This document shows, in pieces, positions 7,805 through 17,580 of a DNA stretch of 64,000 nt; within the stretch, counting starts at the first letter, position 1; every line of letters begins with the position of its first letter. The position numbers and the translations under genes are program-made. The notes under the pieces are model-generated. The model worked only from the letters and a program-made list of their open reading frames with translations, was not told where the DNA came from and made no database searches. The DNA comes from Acetobacteroides hydrogenigenes. Lineage in GTDB: Bacteria; Bacteroidota; Bacteroidia; Bacteroidales; ZOR0009. The stretch covers positions 62,001-126,000 of the forward strand of contig NZ_SLWB01000009.1 in assembly GCF_004340205.1 (NCBI RefSeq), read 5' to 3'.

Positions 7805-8638
7805 ATGGAAAAAAGATTGCTAGACCAAAAGCAGCTGTCGGCCGACGAGGTAAAAGAGCTCGTAAGGAGCAAGTACAGCCAGATTGTGCTACAAGGCAAG
7901 GAGGATAATGCGGCATCGTGCTGCGGCTCGGGTTGCTGTAGCAGCGAGGCGTACAACATCATGAACGACGACTACTCGACCCTCGAAGGCTACAACCCCG
8001 ATGCCGACCTTAGCCTAGGCTGCGGATTGCCCACCCAGTTTGCCAAGATCAGGAAGGGAGATACGGTTATCGACCTTGGCGCGGGTGCCGGAAACGACTG
8101 CTTTGTTGCCCGTCACGAAACAGGCCAAACCGGTAAAGTAATCGGCATCGACTTTACCCCTGCCATGGTTGATAAGGCGCGCGCCAATGCCGCAAAGCTG
8201 GGCTTCGGCAACGTGGAGTTCCGCCTTGGCGACATCGAGCACATGCCGGTTGACGACAGCACAGCCGATGTTGTGGTGAGCAACTGCGTGCTCAACCTGG
8301 TGCCCAACAAGGAAAAGGCAATTAGCGAAATCTACCGCGTGCTAAAGCCTGGCGGCCATTTCAGCATCTCGGATGTGGTGCTGGTTGGCGATCTTCCAAG
8401 GTCGATTCAGAATGCCGCCGAGATGTACGCCGGATGCGTTTCGGGAGCCATTCAAAAGGATGAATACCTTGGAATAATCGAGAGGGTAGGCTTTAAGAGC
8501 ATAACCATTCAAAAGCAGAAGCAAATCGTTGTTCCCGACGATATTCTTGCAAGCTACCTCTCCAGCGAAGAAATCGACAATTTCAAGAAGAGCGGGACGG
8601 GTATATACAGCATTACCGTTTACGCTGAGAAGAACTAG
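7805..8638 (+). CDS. arsM: Arsenite S-adenosylmethionine methyltransferase
   Basis: The 277-residue class I methyltransferase converts arsenite to methylated arsenicals in the cytoplasm. The N-terminal Cys cluster SCCGSGCCSS (about residues 38-47) and the following region resemble ArsM. The AdoMet-binding motif VIDLGAGAGNDCF lies near residues 88-100. The arsenic-binding Cys positions are visible in SNCVLNL and YAGCVSG. The gene sits between arsR and the GNAT/arsC/acr3 genes in the same direction, with its own upstream ArsR-type operator. Confidence 0.92.
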   Translation: MEKRLLDQKQLSADEVKELVRSKYSQIVLQGKEDNAASCCGSGCCSSEAYNIMNDDYSTLEGYNPDADLSLGCGLPTQFAKIRKGDTVIDLGAGAGNDCFVARHETGQTGKVIGIDFTPAMVDKARANAAKLGFGNVEFRLGDIEHMPVDDSTADVVVSNCVLNLVPNKEKAISEIYRVLKPGGHFSISDVVLVGDLPRSIQNAAEMYAGCVSGAIQKDEYLGIIERVGFKSITIQKQKQIVVPDDILASYLSSEEIDNFKKSGTGIYSITVYAEKN

Positions 8639-8642
8639 TAGT

Positions 8643-8680
8643 GTAGCGTAGAGACAAGGCATACCTTGTCTCTACGCTAC
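8643..8680. repeat. Perfect REP-like hairpin
   Basis: GTAGCGTAGAGACAAGG and its exact complement flank the 4-nt loop CATA, making a 17-bp perfect stem between arsM and the GNAT gene. It resembles the GTAGAGACGCGAT-type REP hairpins of Bacteroidota, as does the hairpin at 31866-31887. It could lower readthrough or stabilise upstream mRNA. Confidence 0.75.
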
Positions 8681-8697
8681 AACAAACTAATTATACC

Positions 8698-9132
8698 ATG
8701 AATATCAGTATTGATCCCGTAAGACCAGAAAGTATAGAGGAGGTTAAGAGCCTACTTGCAGCCAATAACCTGCCAACGGCCGATATCTCCGATGATGCCG
8801 TTTTGCTATTCGAGGCTAGGCAAAGCAACGAGCAGGTAGGAACAATTGGCCTAGAGAAGTACGATGGCGCAGGGCTTATAAGGTCGTTAGCCGTAAAAGA
8901 TGGGCTTAAGGGACTAGGAATAGGAGAGAAGCTGGTAAACCACCTGCTCGATTACTGTGCATCCGAGCAGGTAACCGAGCTGTACCTGCTAACAACAACG
9001 ACAGAGAAGTACTTTGAGAAGTTCGGATTTCAACAAATCAGTAGGGATATGGTTTCGGAAGAAATAAGGCAGACCCGCGAGTTCAAAGACATCTGCCCCT
9101 GTTCTGCTGTAGTAATGCACAAACCACTTTAG
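8698..9132 (+). CDS. arsN2: GNAT acetyltransferase, ArsN2-like
   Basis: The 144-residue GNAT-fold protein has an acetyl-CoA binding segment near LKGLGIGEKLVNHLL (residues 73-87) and a C-terminal signature TREFKDICPCSAVVM, as in ArsN2-type proteins found in ars operons. ArsN proteins acetylate organoarsenical antibiotics (known for ArsN1); the ArsN2 substrate is less certain. Its place between arsM and arsC supports a role in arsenic detoxification. Confidence 0.8.
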   Translation: MNISIDPVRPESIEEVKSLLAANNLPTADISDDAVLLFEARQSNEQVGTIGLEKYDGAGLIRSLAVKDGLKGLGIGEKLVNHLLDYCASEQVTELYLLTTTTEKYFEKFGFQQISRDMVSEEIRQTREFKDICPCSAVVMHKPL

Positions 9133-9199
9133 CGAATTCTTAGCAAACTAGACCATCTTGATACGTGTGTCTTGATACATGATACTAAAAACACGAAAT

Positions 9200-9622
9200 A
9201 TGAAAGTTCTCATTCTTTGCACCGGCAACAGCTGCCGCAGCCAAATGGCGCACGGCTTTTTGCAGTCGTTCGATCCAAACCTCACCGTATGCTCGGCCGG
9301 AACCGAGGCTTCGGGGAAGCTTAACGAAAAGGCCGTTGCCGCCATGAAGGAGGCTGGCATCGACATCAGCCATCACACCTCCGATTCGGTTGAGAAGTAC
9401 CTCGACGAGGAGTGGGACTACGTGATTACCGTATGCGGAGGAGCCAACGAATCGTGCCCTGCCTTTACCGGTAAGGTTAAGCACCGCCTACACATCGGCT
9501 TCGACGACCCATCGCACGCCACCGGAACCGACGAGTTTATCTGGAGCGAATTCCTACGGGTTCGCGACGAGATTAGAGCAGGCTTCTGGAAATTTTACAA
9601 CGAGAATATAAAGAGCATTTAA
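9200..9622 (+). CDS. arsC: Arsenate reductase, thioredoxin-coupled
   Basis: The 140-residue low-molecular-weight phosphatase-fold reductase converts arsenate to arsenite. The P-loop CTGNSCRS gives the nucleophile Cys7, and the redox pair Cys79 and Cys86 in [10 protein letters not shown] keeps the 72 and 79 residue spacings of thioredoxin-dependent ArsC. The ATG at 9200 gives the family N-terminus [10 protein letters not shown]; an upstream in-frame ATG at 9179 adds seven residues. Its product arsenite would be methylated by ArsM or exported by the pump encoded next. Confidence 0.93.
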   Translation: MKVLILCTGNSCRSQMAHGFLQSFDPNLTVCSAGTEASGKLNEKAVAAMKEAGIDISHHTSDSVEKYLDEEWDYVITVCGGANESCPAFTGKVKHRLHIGFDDPSHATGTDEFIWSEFLRVRDEIRAGFWKFYNENIKSI

Positions 9623-9639
9623 TACATAAAATCTCAAAC

Positions 9640-10689
9640 ATGGAAAGTACCATCAAAAAGCTATCCTTCTTCGACCGTTTCCTAACGCTATGGATATTCC
9701 TAGTTATGTTTGCCGGAGTAGTAGTAGGATACTACACTCCAGGTATCTCGAACTTTTGGAATTCGTTGAGCTCAGGAACGACGAATATCCCCATTGCCAT
9801 AGGTCTAATTCTGATGATGTATCCGCCATTGGCAAAGGTCAAGTACGAGAAGATGCCGTTGGTGTTCAAGAACCTTAAGCTGCTCAGCTTGTCGCTCACG
9901 CAAAACTGGATTGTAGGCCCTCTGGTGATGTTCCTTTTGGCCATCGTCTTTCTGCATAACCACCCCGGACTTATGGTTGGGGTTATTCTTGTGGGGTTAG
10001 CTCGCTGCATAGCCATGGTTCTGGTTTGGAACGACCTCGCCAAAGGCGATACCGAGCTGGCAGCAGGGCTGGTGGCCTTCAACGCCATTTTTCAGGTTTT
10101 TCTGTACTCGGTTTACGCCTACATCTTCATCACTTTGCTACCACCGATTTTTGGGTTAAGCGGTGCTGTTGTTGAGGTTTCCATATCCGAAATCGCAGTA
10201 ACTGTACTAATCTACCTAGGAATACCGTTTGGCTTAGGCTTGCTCTCTAACCTCATTCTCAGAAAGCTGAAGGGCAGCAGCTGGTACTTCACAAAGTTTA
10301 TCCCTAAGATATCGTGGCTTACCCCAATAGCCTTGCTCTTTACCATCTTTGTGATGTTCTCGCTTAAGGGCGAAAAGATTATTGAGCTACCTGCTGATGT
10401 GGTTAGAGTCGCCATTCCGTACACCATTTACTTTGCGCTCATGTTCTTTGCCACCTTCTTTATTGCACGATGGATTGGCGAGGGATACGAGAAATCGACC
10501 ACGCTGGCCTTTACTGCCGGAAGCAACGATTTTGAGTTGGCAATTGCCGTAGCCATTGCGGTGTTCGGAATTAACTCGCAGGCCGCCTTTGCTACCGTAA
10601 TCGGGCCTTTGGTTGAAGTTCCTGTGCTAATTCTGCTCGTTAACGTAGCGCTGTTCTTTAAGCGAAAATATTTTGCGCAAAATAAGTAG
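9640..10689 (+). CDS. acr3: ACR3 family arsenite efflux pump
   Basis: The 349-residue inner-membrane protein has about ten helices and is of the BART superfamily. The conserved transport Cys is visible at residue 123 in [13 protein letters not shown], and the [20 protein letters not shown] motif near the C-terminus is diagnostic for ACR3. It expels arsenite produced by ArsC. The gene follows arsC by 17 bp and is the last of the operon, ended by a clear terminator. Confidence 0.95.
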   Translation: MESTIKKLSFFDRFLTLWIFLVMFAGVVVGYYTPGISNFWNSLSSGTTNIPIAIGLILMMYPPLAKVKYEKMPLVFKNLKLLSLSLTQNWIVGPLVMFLLAIVFLHNHPGLMVGVILVGLARCIAMVLVWNDLAKGDTELAAGLVAFNAIFQVFLYSVYAYIFITLLPPIFGLSGAVVEVSISEIAVTVLIYLGIPFGLGLLSNLILRKLKGSSWYFTKFIPKISWLTPIALLFTIFVMFSLKGEKIIELPADVVRVAIPYTIYFALMFFATFFIARWIGEGYEKSTTLAFTAGSNDFELAIAVAIAVFGINSQAAFATVIGPLVEVPVLILLVNVALFFKRKYFAQNK

Positions 10690-10716
10690 CAGCCTAAAAC
10701 AAGGAAATGCAGCATT

Positions 10717-10750
10717 CAAACCACCCATTATTGATGGGTGGTTTTCTTTT
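10717..10750 (+). terminator. Terminator of the ars operon
   Basis: AAACCACCCA and TGGGTGGTTT arms around a 6-nt loop are followed by a T-rich run. Confidence 0.85.
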
Positions 10751-10883
10751 ATCCGAGGATTTAAACCGAGGCAACCCATATTTTCAACAATAATGCGCTG
10801 CACTTTTCGTTTAAATAAATATATTGCAGCCAATTGTACTGCATACCTAAACAATAGCAACCCACAACGATTCCCTAAAGATA

Positions 10884-13511
10884 ATGAGGCTGAGAAAGCT
10901 GCTCTTCATCCTTCTACAAACAGTTTGTACCGTTGGAGCCTACGGTCAGCTATCGGGTAGCATCACCAATAAACAAGGAGATCCCATACCCTACGCCAAC
11001 ATTTACGTAGAGGAGCAGATGCACGGAACAGCATCGGATGGCAGTGGACGCTTTTCGCTTCACCTTAACCCAGGAACCTATACGGTAAACTTTCGGGCTA
11101 TTGGCTATAAGCCACAAACGCAAACCATTAATATTGGGAATCGAGAAACCAAGATTGCCGTTGTGCTCGAAGCAACAGCGTACGACCTTAAGGAGATTGT
11201 AATATCGAACAAGAATAACCCTGCCAACCGAATAATGCGCAAGGCCATCTCCAACGGCCAGCTATACCTGAGCAAGCTCGACGGCTACAACTCCAATGTC
11301 TACTTTAAGGCTAATGTGCTTTTTTCTAAAATGGCCAGCTACATTAGGTGGATAGCCCCAAAAGATAGCAAGCTGCCCATCTCAGGCAAAACCTATACCA
11401 TGGAGTTGGTAAACATGCTTACCTACAAAGCGCCCGACAGCTACACCCAAAAAACGATATCGTATCGAACCAACTTTCCTGGAGACAACTTCGACATACC
11501 AGGAGTAGATATTTACCGAAGTAACATCTATAACGATCAGTACTACGATACCCCTTCTCCAATGGGCCGACAAGCCTTTTCGTGCTACAAGTTCCACCTA
11601 GTGGCCACCACCGTACAGGATGGTACCACCATCTACAAAATAGGTGTTGCCCCAAAGCGCTCCTCTGGGGTATTCTTCAAAGGTTTTCTCTATATCAAGG
11701 ACAACACCTACGAGATTACCAATGCCGAGATGGAAACCACAAACGGTTTGATCAAGATTCACCTCAGCATCAGCTACGACATGGTGAAACAAACCGTTCC
11801 GCTCCCCACTTCCATCAGCATAAAGGTAGGAGGAAGCCTTATGGGAATAACCTTTTCGTCGAATATGGTTTCTTCGGTAAAGTACAACAGCGTAGCGGTT
11901 AAGAAGGGCACATCACAGCCATCCGATAAGCCCATAGCAGCACAAAGCACAGCTAAGCAAAATAAAGCCAAGCCCACAAAGCTGCATGCCATAGAAAAGA
12001 AGATTGAAGAGCTGTCGGCAAAGGACAACCTAACGGCAAAAGAAACGAGGCAAATTGTAAAGTTGGTTGAAAAAAAGCAGGAACTCGAAGATCCGCTCAA
12101 ATCAATGGAGGAGAAAAGCCTTAAAGTGGAAAAGGACTCGCTCTTCAACACACAGGACACTAGCTACTGGAGTAGGATTCGTCCCATTCCCCTGTCGGAC
12201 GAAGAGCTGAAGTACAGCCACGAAACCGACTCGATAACAGCAAGAATTCCCAAAGGAATAGCAGCACCCAAAGATACCACAACCAGCAAAGCCCGATGGA
12301 AAGCAAAAGCGGTAATTCTGGGAGGCTCCATCTACACTCGAGGAAACTTTAGCGTAGCATCTTCGGGTTTTATAGGAAAAAACGCCAGCTACTTTACCCC
12401 TGTTGATGGCTATACCATTGCAAATAAGCTCACGCTTAAAACAGTAATAGATACCAACAAACAGTTCACAATTTCGATGAAGCCAATATACTCTACCGTT
12501 AGGCAGATGCTAATGGGCGAGATGGCAACAAGATTCGACTTTGCCCCCCGCCACATGGGCTTTATTGAGCTTTCGGCCAAAACAGCAACGGCCGATTTCA
12601 ATATAGAGCAACCCATAAACCAAATGCTCAACACACTTGCGTGCCTATACTTCAAAAAGAGCTACAAAAAGGTGATGGACACTAAGGAGGTGAACGCAAA
12701 GCTACAGTTAGAGGTCGCCAATGGACTATCGGTAGGTTTAGGAGCACGTTTCGACAATCGCACGCTAGTTCAAAACAACATCAACCATTCGCTATTTACC
12801 TCCAACTCGAACTTCGAGAGCAATACTCCCGAAAACATATACCTCGACAGCTACCCGCTATCGAACTACAACCAAACGACTATGCTGCTCAACATCAGCT
12901 ATACGCCAATGCCACGCTATAGGTTCGATAGGAATGGATACAAACGCTACACCTCGTTGTACTGGCCAACGGTAAACTTAAAGATAGAAAAAGGGCTTAA
13001 CGTTTGGGGCAGCACAAGTTCGTTTACGAACGTGGAACTTGGTACAACTCAAGCCGTGGAAATCGATATGTTTAACCACGTATACTACAAGGCTAAAGCA
13101 GGCAAATTTGCCAAGGCCAAAGGAATGCAGCTATCCAACTTCTACTTCCCGAACACAGCATACTCCACAATAGAGCTCGAATCGACCAAAAACTCCTTTA
13201 CCCTACTCCCCTACTACCGTTTTGCAACGCCTACCGAGTATGCAGAAGCCCACGTGTGCTACGAAGCGCAAAGCATCCTCCTTAAACACCTCCCCTTCCT
13301 TTCAAAAAACCAATTCACCGAGAATATCATGGTTGGCTACTACACCACGGGCAGGTATAGAAACTATACCGAGATAGCCTACGGGCTCGATAAGCTCTTC
13401 TTCGTAGGAGGAGTTTCTGCAGTTGCCAGTTTCGAAAACGGGAAATACTCCGGATGGGGTATACGCGTTTACCTAAACCTATCATCGGGTTCTGGGATAC
13501 AGATAAGGTAA
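10884..13511 (+). CDS. DUF5686 outer-membrane protein with carboxypeptidase-regulatory-like domain
   Basis: The 875-residue protein has a signal peptide (to about residue 21, ending AYG), then a CarboxypepD_reg-like beta domain (about residues 23-100, with GDPIPYANIYV and YTVNFRAIGY) as in SusC-like and TonB-linked proteins. The large rest matches the DUF5686 type: a low-complexity Lys/Glu linker at about 345-420 and then a beta-strand-rich C-terminal half ending GIRVYLNLSS. It probably forms an outer-membrane barrel. Function is unknown. A full-length paralogue with the same layout lies at 42015-44648. Confidence 0.8.
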   Translation: MRLRKLLFILLQTVCTVGAYGQLSGSITNKQGDPIPYANIYVEEQMHGTASDGSGRFSLHLNPGTYTVNFRAIGYKPQTQTINIGNRETKIAVVLEATAYDLKEIVISNKNNPANRIMRKAISNGQLYLSKLDGYNSNVYFKANVLFSKMASYIRWIAPKDSKLPISGKTYTMELVNMLTYKAPDSYTQKTISYRTNFPGDNFDIPGVDIYRSNIYNDQYYDTPSPMGRQAFSCYKFHLVATTVQDGTTIYKIGVAPKRSSGVFFKGFLYIKDNTYEITNAEMETTNGLIKIHLSISYDMVKQTVPLPTSISIKVGGSLMGITFSSNMVSSVKYNSVAVKKGTSQPSDKPIAAQSTAKQNKAKPTKLHAIEKKIEELSAKDNLTAKETRQIVKLVEKKQELEDPLKSMEEKSLKVEKDSLFNTQDTSYWSRIRPIPLSDEELKYSHETDSITARIPKGIAAPKDTTTSKARWKAKAVILGGSIYTRGNFSVASSGFIGKNASYFTPVDGYTIANKLTLKTVIDTNKQFTISMKPIYSTVRQMLMGEMATRFDFAPRHMGFIELSAKTATADFNIEQPINQMLNTLACLYFKKSYKKVMDTKEVNAKLQLEVANGLSVGLGARFDNRTLVQNNINHSLFTSNSNFESNTPENIYLDSYPLSNYNQTTMLLNISYTPMPRYRFDRNGYKRYTSLYWPTVNLKIEKGLNVWGSTSSFTNVELGTTQAVEIDMFNHVYYKAKAGKFAKAKGMQLSNFYFPNTAYSTIELESTKNSFTLLPYYRFATPTEYAEAHVCYEAQSILLKHLPFLSKNQFTENIMVGYYTTGRYRNYTEIAYGLDKLFFVGGVSAVASFENGKYSGWGIRVYLNLSSGSGIQIR

Positions 13512-13643
13512 TCCAGCATACGCTCATTTACCCGGCAGAAATATTGAACAAAGATTTAAGCCATCCTGTTAGTATGTAGACACTCCAAGGCTTGGGGTAC
13601 AAGAAACACGAAAATAAACTTCAACATGAAACAGCAGAATACG

Positions 13644-14084
13644 ATGGCAAAGATCAACCCTTACATTACCTTCAACGGTAACTGCGAAGAAGCATTCAGC
13701 TTTTACAAGTCGGTATTTGGTGGAGATTTTACCCACATTGAGCGCTACAAGGATATGCCGGCAAACAGTCATCTACCAAAGTGCGAAACCAATAAAATTC
13801 TGCACATTTCTCTACCAATAAGCTCCGAAACCATTCTTATGGGAAGCGACACATGTTGGGAAACCGACACTGAATTTGACACCGAAGCCCGCTTTGGAGA
13901 TAATATATCGCTATCGATAAGCGCCCAAAGCGAGGAAGAAGCCACCCAAATTTTCAATGCTCTTTCCAACGGAGGACGCATTAATATGCCTCTTCAAAAA
14001 ACGTTCTGGAATGCCTACTACGGTATGCTAATTGATAAATTCGGCATTAACTGGATGATAAGCTACGACTACCCAAAGAACTAA
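13644..14084 (+). CDS. VOC family protein, PhnB/YjdN-like
   Basis: The 146-residue glyoxalase-fold protein begins MAKINPYITFNGNCEEAFSF and contains YKSVFGG, the standard PhnB-like opening. It ends with the WGYYGML-like segment WNAYYGMLIDKFGINWMISY. The family includes metal-binding dioxygenase- or isomerase-like proteins, mostly of unknown substrate. The start at 13644 matches family N-termini; an ATG at 13626 adds six residues. Confidence 0.82.
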   Translation: MAKINPYITFNGNCEEAFSFYKSVFGGDFTHIERYKDMPANSHLPKCETNKILHISLPISSETILMGSDTCWETDTEFDTEARFGDNISLSISAQSEEEATQIFNALSNGGRINMPLQKTFWNAYYGMLIDKFGINWMISYDYPKN

Positions 14085-14295
14085 AAGGGGATGTTCTATT
14101 ACTAGTTGGCCTACCTGTCAGTACTATTATATTCAGAAAACGAAAATAGTGGCAAGCAGGTGATATGCCTTACCAATTGTAGCCATCAATGCACTAACTT
14201 CAAGTTGTGCAGCGATGGCTTTTTACTGCACCAACAAGCCCAACGCTTCAAACAAATTAAAGGCAAAAACGTTACTGCCCCACAAACAACATAAA

Positions 14296-14961
14296 ATGAT
14301 AGAATCTACACCTGTGGGGACTACCGCTTGCAAGGTAGTAGCCAACGAAGAGATTACCGACAACGTTCACTACCTAACCTTCGAACGCCCCTACGATTTT
14401 GAGGCGGGACAGCTGCTGTCGCTTACCCTAAATGCCAATATACCTCCACGCCTATACAGCATTGCCTCTGGCACCAACAACGATTGCATAAGCATACTAT
14501 TTGACGTAAAACCCGAAGGTACGCTAACGCCCCTACTAGCCAAGCTGGCTGCTGGCGACTTTGTATTTATATCGCCACCATACGGCAGTTTTTTGGGTAG
14601 TAACGAACCAGCAGTATGGATTGCCACCGGAACCGGCATTGCACCATTTATTTCGATGGCCCAATCGGGATTAGGGGATAATAAAACGCTTATCCATGGT
14701 GCAAGAACCATCAACGAGTTCTACTTTGCACATTTTTTCGAGGCAATAAAGGGGCTAACGTACATACGCTGCGCATCGAAAGGCTCCTACAGTAACACCT
14801 ACAACGGAAGGCTTACCGCTTACCTACGCGAAACCTCATCCCTACCATTAAACGAAAAATACTACCTTTGCGGCAACCCGCTTATGGTTAACGAGGTTAG
14901 GGATTTGCTCATCGAAAGAGGCATTCCCTTCGACAATATTCTTTCGGAGATTTTTTTCTAA
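14296..14961 (+). CDS. Ferredoxin/flavodoxin-NADP reductase-like
   Basis: The 221-residue FNR-type flavoprotein has the FAD-binding motif RLYSIASG near residues 53-60 and the NAD(P)-binding motif ATGTGIAPFISM near 112-123, and ends with the family's short C-terminal aromatic tail (EIFF). It shuttles electrons between NAD(P)H and ferredoxin or flavodoxin. The last base of its TAA is the first base of the rlmN ATG (TAATG), so the two genes are translationally coupled. RlmN, a radical SAM enzyme, needs reduced flavodoxin or ferredoxin, so the coupling makes functional sense (inference). Confidence 0.85.
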   Translation: MIESTPVGTTACKVVANEEITDNVHYLTFERPYDFEAGQLLSLTLNANIPPRLYSIASGTNNDCISILFDVKPEGTLTPLLAKLAAGDFVFISPPYGSFLGSNEPAVWIATGTGIAPFISMAQSGLGDNKTLIHGARTINEFYFAHFFEAIKGLTYIRCASKGSYSNTYNGRLTAYLRETSSLPLNEKYYLCGNPLMVNEVRDLLIERGIPFDNILSEIFF

Positions 14962-16016
14962 TGACTACGGATATAAACAAGCCCTGGCTTTACGGTAAAA
15001 CGCTCGCAGAACTCAAGGAGGTCGCAACCTCTCTTGGTCTACCCGGCTTTACTGCTAAGCAAATTGCCGACTGGCTCTACAAGAAGAACGCAACCAACAT
15101 CGACCAGTTTACCAACCTATCGATTAAGGCACGTGAGGTGCTTAAGGCAGAATATCAGGTTGGATACATTGCCCATACCGATGTACAAACATCAATAGAT
15201 GGCACTAAGAAGTACCTATTCCCCACTGTTGGCGGAAAGTTTATAGAAAGCGCCTACATCCCCGATAGGGATAGGGCAACGCTATGCGTATCGTCGCAAA
15301 GCGGATGCAAGATGGGCTGCCTCTTCTGCATGACCGCAAAGCAAGGCTTTCAGTCGCACCTGTCGGCCGGAGAAATACTGAACCAAGTAAGAGCAATTCC
15401 CGAGTTCGAGAAGCTAACCAACCTCGTTTACATGGGGATGGGCGAGCCTATGGATAACCTTAAGAATGTGCTTGCCAGCCTCGACATACTTACCTCCGAC
15501 TACGGTTACGGCTGGAGTCCAACCCGAATAACGGTATCCACCATCGGGGTTATTCCGGCCATGAGGGAGTTTTTGGAAAAGAGCAAGTGCCATTTGGCCA
15601 TCAGCCTTCACACCCCTTTCGACGAGGAGCGCCGTAAGCTAATGCCCATCCAGAACGTTTATAAGATTCGCGACGTAGCAGAGGAGCTAAAACAGTGGGA
15701 CTTCACCAAGCAGCGCCGCGTAAGCTTCGAGTACATCATGTTTAAGGATCTGAACGATACGCCAGCCCATGTTAAGGAGCTGGTAAGGCTACTAAACGGA
15801 ATAAAATGCCGTATCAACCTTATCCGCTTCCATCCTATCCCCGGCACTCCACTACTAGGATCGGACGAGCAAACCGTACAGGGCTTTAAGGAGGCGCTAA
15901 ACGCAAAAGGCGTGGTAACTACGGTTCGTGCTTCGCGCGGACAGGATATCTACGCAGCTTGCGGGCTGCTTTCGACCAAGGAACTCAATAAGAAGGAAGA
16001 AGAAACCGACTTTTAG
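14961..16016 (+). CDS. rlmN: 23S rRNA (A2503-C2)/tRNA (A37-C2) methyltransferase RlmN
   Basis: The 351-residue radical SAM enzyme methylates C2 of A2503 in 23S rRNA and A37 in tRNAs. The [4Fe-4S] Cys triad lies in CKMGCLFC (Cys116, 120, 123), and the C-terminal catalytic Cys is in YAACGLLS. The N-terminal helical tRNA/rRNA-binding domain (LPGFTAKQIADWLYKK) is present. It overlaps the upstream flavoprotein reductase gene by one base and is followed by a terminator. Confidence 0.96.
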   Translation: MTTDINKPWLYGKTLAELKEVATSLGLPGFTAKQIADWLYKKNATNIDQFTNLSIKAREVLKAEYQVGYIAHTDVQTSIDGTKKYLFPTVGGKFIESAYIPDRDRATLCVSSQSGCKMGCLFCMTAKQGFQSHLSAGEILNQVRAIPEFEKLTNLVYMGMGEPMDNLKNVLASLDILTSDYGYGWSPTRITVSTIGVIPAMREFLEKSKCHLAISLHTPFDEERRKLMPIQNVYKIRDVAEELKQWDFTKQRRVSFEYIMFKDLNDTPAHVKELVRLLNGIKCRINLIRFHPIPGTPLLGSDEQTVQGFKEALNAKGVVTTVRASRGQDIYAACGLLSTKELNKKEEETDF

Positions 16017-16036
16017 CATAGCCAACCCCATAAAGA

Positions 16037-16070
16037 AAAGCATCGCAGAAATATTCTACGATGCTTTTTT
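16037..16070 (+). terminator. Terminator of the reductase-rlmN operon
   Basis: AGCATCG and CGATGCT pair around a 13-nt loop and are followed by six T residues. Confidence 0.8.
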
Positions 16071-16094
16071 CTATTTTGGTATTACACCTTTCAT

Positions 16095-16778
16095 CTACTG
16101 CCTATTCAGCACCAAGTACGACTGTTGAACGGCCAGCGTATCGCCATCATTCAACTTTTTAGAGGCATCGCTAACCAGCAGATTATTGAACTGCTGCATC
16201 TCCCTCATCTTTATCACAAGCTTATTGGCACCTACGCTAACGTAAAGATACGAGAGCATTGGAAAACGAATTGCATCGCCGCTCTTGTTCGCATATAGGC
16301 AATGCTTAAACTCGGTTTTGCTAGTAAACCCCGTAGTAAAAGGCACCATCGTTGTTACTGCGCTAAGCGGAGCATATACTACCAGCTTATCAAAGAACGA
16401 TTCCTCCTCGGTGTTCATCCGTACGCTTGGTGTATACGCCTGCAGGTAAATATCGCTACCCTTTACTATAACGCTTCGTGCTTCGTAGCCCTGCGCTTCG
16501 GTAACCTGCGCACTGTTGCCGGCCAAGAAGTCGATCTTGAGCCGACCCTCTGCTTTTTGGTTGCCATCGGAAGAAAAAAGTGAAGCGGTGCGCTGATATC
16601 GCTTAACGAAGCTGCTCACAATGGCAGCATCGGTCACCTCGCCCTTAGAGGTATAGAGCTTAACCGGAGAAACCTCCAGCACCTTAGAGTTGTAGGTTCC
16701 CGAATATTGCGTTGTCGAATCCTTTTCGCAGGATTGTAGCAGAACAGCAGCAGCGATAATGGTTAAGATTCTCTTCAT
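16095..16778 (-). CDS. Hypothetical lipoprotein (DUF4840-like possibility)
   Basis: The 227-residue protein has a lipoprotein signal (MKRILTIIAAAVLLQSC; lipobox LLQSC) and a beta-rich body. I do not recognise the family with certainty; secreted Bacteroidota lipoproteins of this type are often DUF-annotated. The start at 16778 is chosen because it gives a proper signal peptide; the open frame extends 20 residues upstream. It is convergent with rlmN and divergent from the LysE gene. Confidence 0.65.
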   Translation of the reverse strand: MKRILTIIAAAVLLQSCEKDSTTQYSGTYNSKVLEVSPVKLYTSKGEVTDAAIVSSFVKRYQRTASLFSSDGNQKAEGRLKIDFLAGNSAQVTEAQGYEARSVIVKGSDIYLQAYTPSVRMNTEEESFFDKLVVYAPLSAVTTMVPFTTGFTSKTEFKHCLYANKSGDAIRFPMLSYLYVSVGANKLVIKMREMQQFNNLLVSDASKKLNDGDTLAVQQSYLVLNRQ

Positions 16779-16938
16779 AGGTAGTGGTTTTCGTTGTTGT
16801 AAGTATAAAACTACAAGGCTAATATACAAAAATCGCACAACCCAAGCCTACTACTACCATTCCTCCCCATGAAATAACAACCTTGTCCTCTGAATGCCTT
16901 TTCGCCTAACCCCAAAAAGGATCCCTTAATTAATTTTT

Positions 16939-16946
16939 TACATTTG
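16939..16946 (+). promoter_or_regulatory. -7 box of a Bacteroidota promoter
   Basis: TACATTTG fits the TAnnTTTG consensus and lies 25 bp before the LysE-family start. Confidence 0.6.
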
Positions 16947-16971
16947 AGGGAAAATAAAAACCCCAACCCTA

Positions 16972-17580
16972 ATGGATATCTACCAAATAGTCTCCTTTCT
17001 TGCCGCATCGGTGCTGCTAACGCTTCTGCCCGGCCCCGATATCCTTTTTGTGGTGGCACAAAGCATTACCAGCGGCTGGCGTAGCGGAGTAGCGGTAGCT
17101 GTAGGATTATGCTCGGGGTTAATCATTCATACCTCGCTGGTGGCCTTTGGCGTTGCCGCCCTATTAGCCAAAATACCAATTGCACTAACAGGCATTAAGG
17201 CCTTTGGCGCACTTTACCTGCTCTACCTAGCCTACATGTCGTGGGGCGAGGCGGGTTTGGCGCTGGCAAAGACAGGAGGAAAGCAGCGCTACTCCAAGCT
17301 GCTAAAGATTGGGTTTGTGATGAACGTGCTTAACCCAAAGGTGCTGCTCTTCTACCTTGCCTTTCTGCCCCAGTTTGTGGTTGCAGGAGGTAACACGGCA
17401 CTGCAGGTTTTTACCCTAGGCGGAATCTTCTTTATTCAAGCAATAGTAATCTTCTCTATCGTTGCCTTCTTTGCAGGCTTGCTCAACCGATTTGTGGAGC
17501 AATCGCCCGTTGGCCGTTATATCGGCAAGATTAAGAGCATAATATTTGTACTTATTGCGGTTAACCTGTTTTGGCTATAA
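16972..17580 (+). CDS. LysE family translocator
   Basis: The 202-residue membrane protein has about six helices. The N-terminal LLTLLPGPDILFVVAQSI segment and the middle FVMNVLNPKVLLFYLAFLP segment are hallmarks of the LysE/RhtB family, which exports amino acids or related compounds. The specific substrate cannot be told from sequence. The gene is monocistronic, with a promoter-like box just upstream. Confidence 0.9.
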   Translation: MDIYQIVSFLAASVLLTLLPGPDILFVVAQSITSGWRSGVAVAVGLCSGLIIHTSLVAFGVAALLAKIPIALTGIKAFGALYLLYLAYMSWGEAGLALAKTGGKQRYSKLLKIGFVMNVLNPKVLLFYLAFLPQFVVAGGNTALQVFTLGGIFFIQAIVIFSIVAFFAGLLNRFVEQSPVGRYIGKIKSIIFVLIAVNLFWL

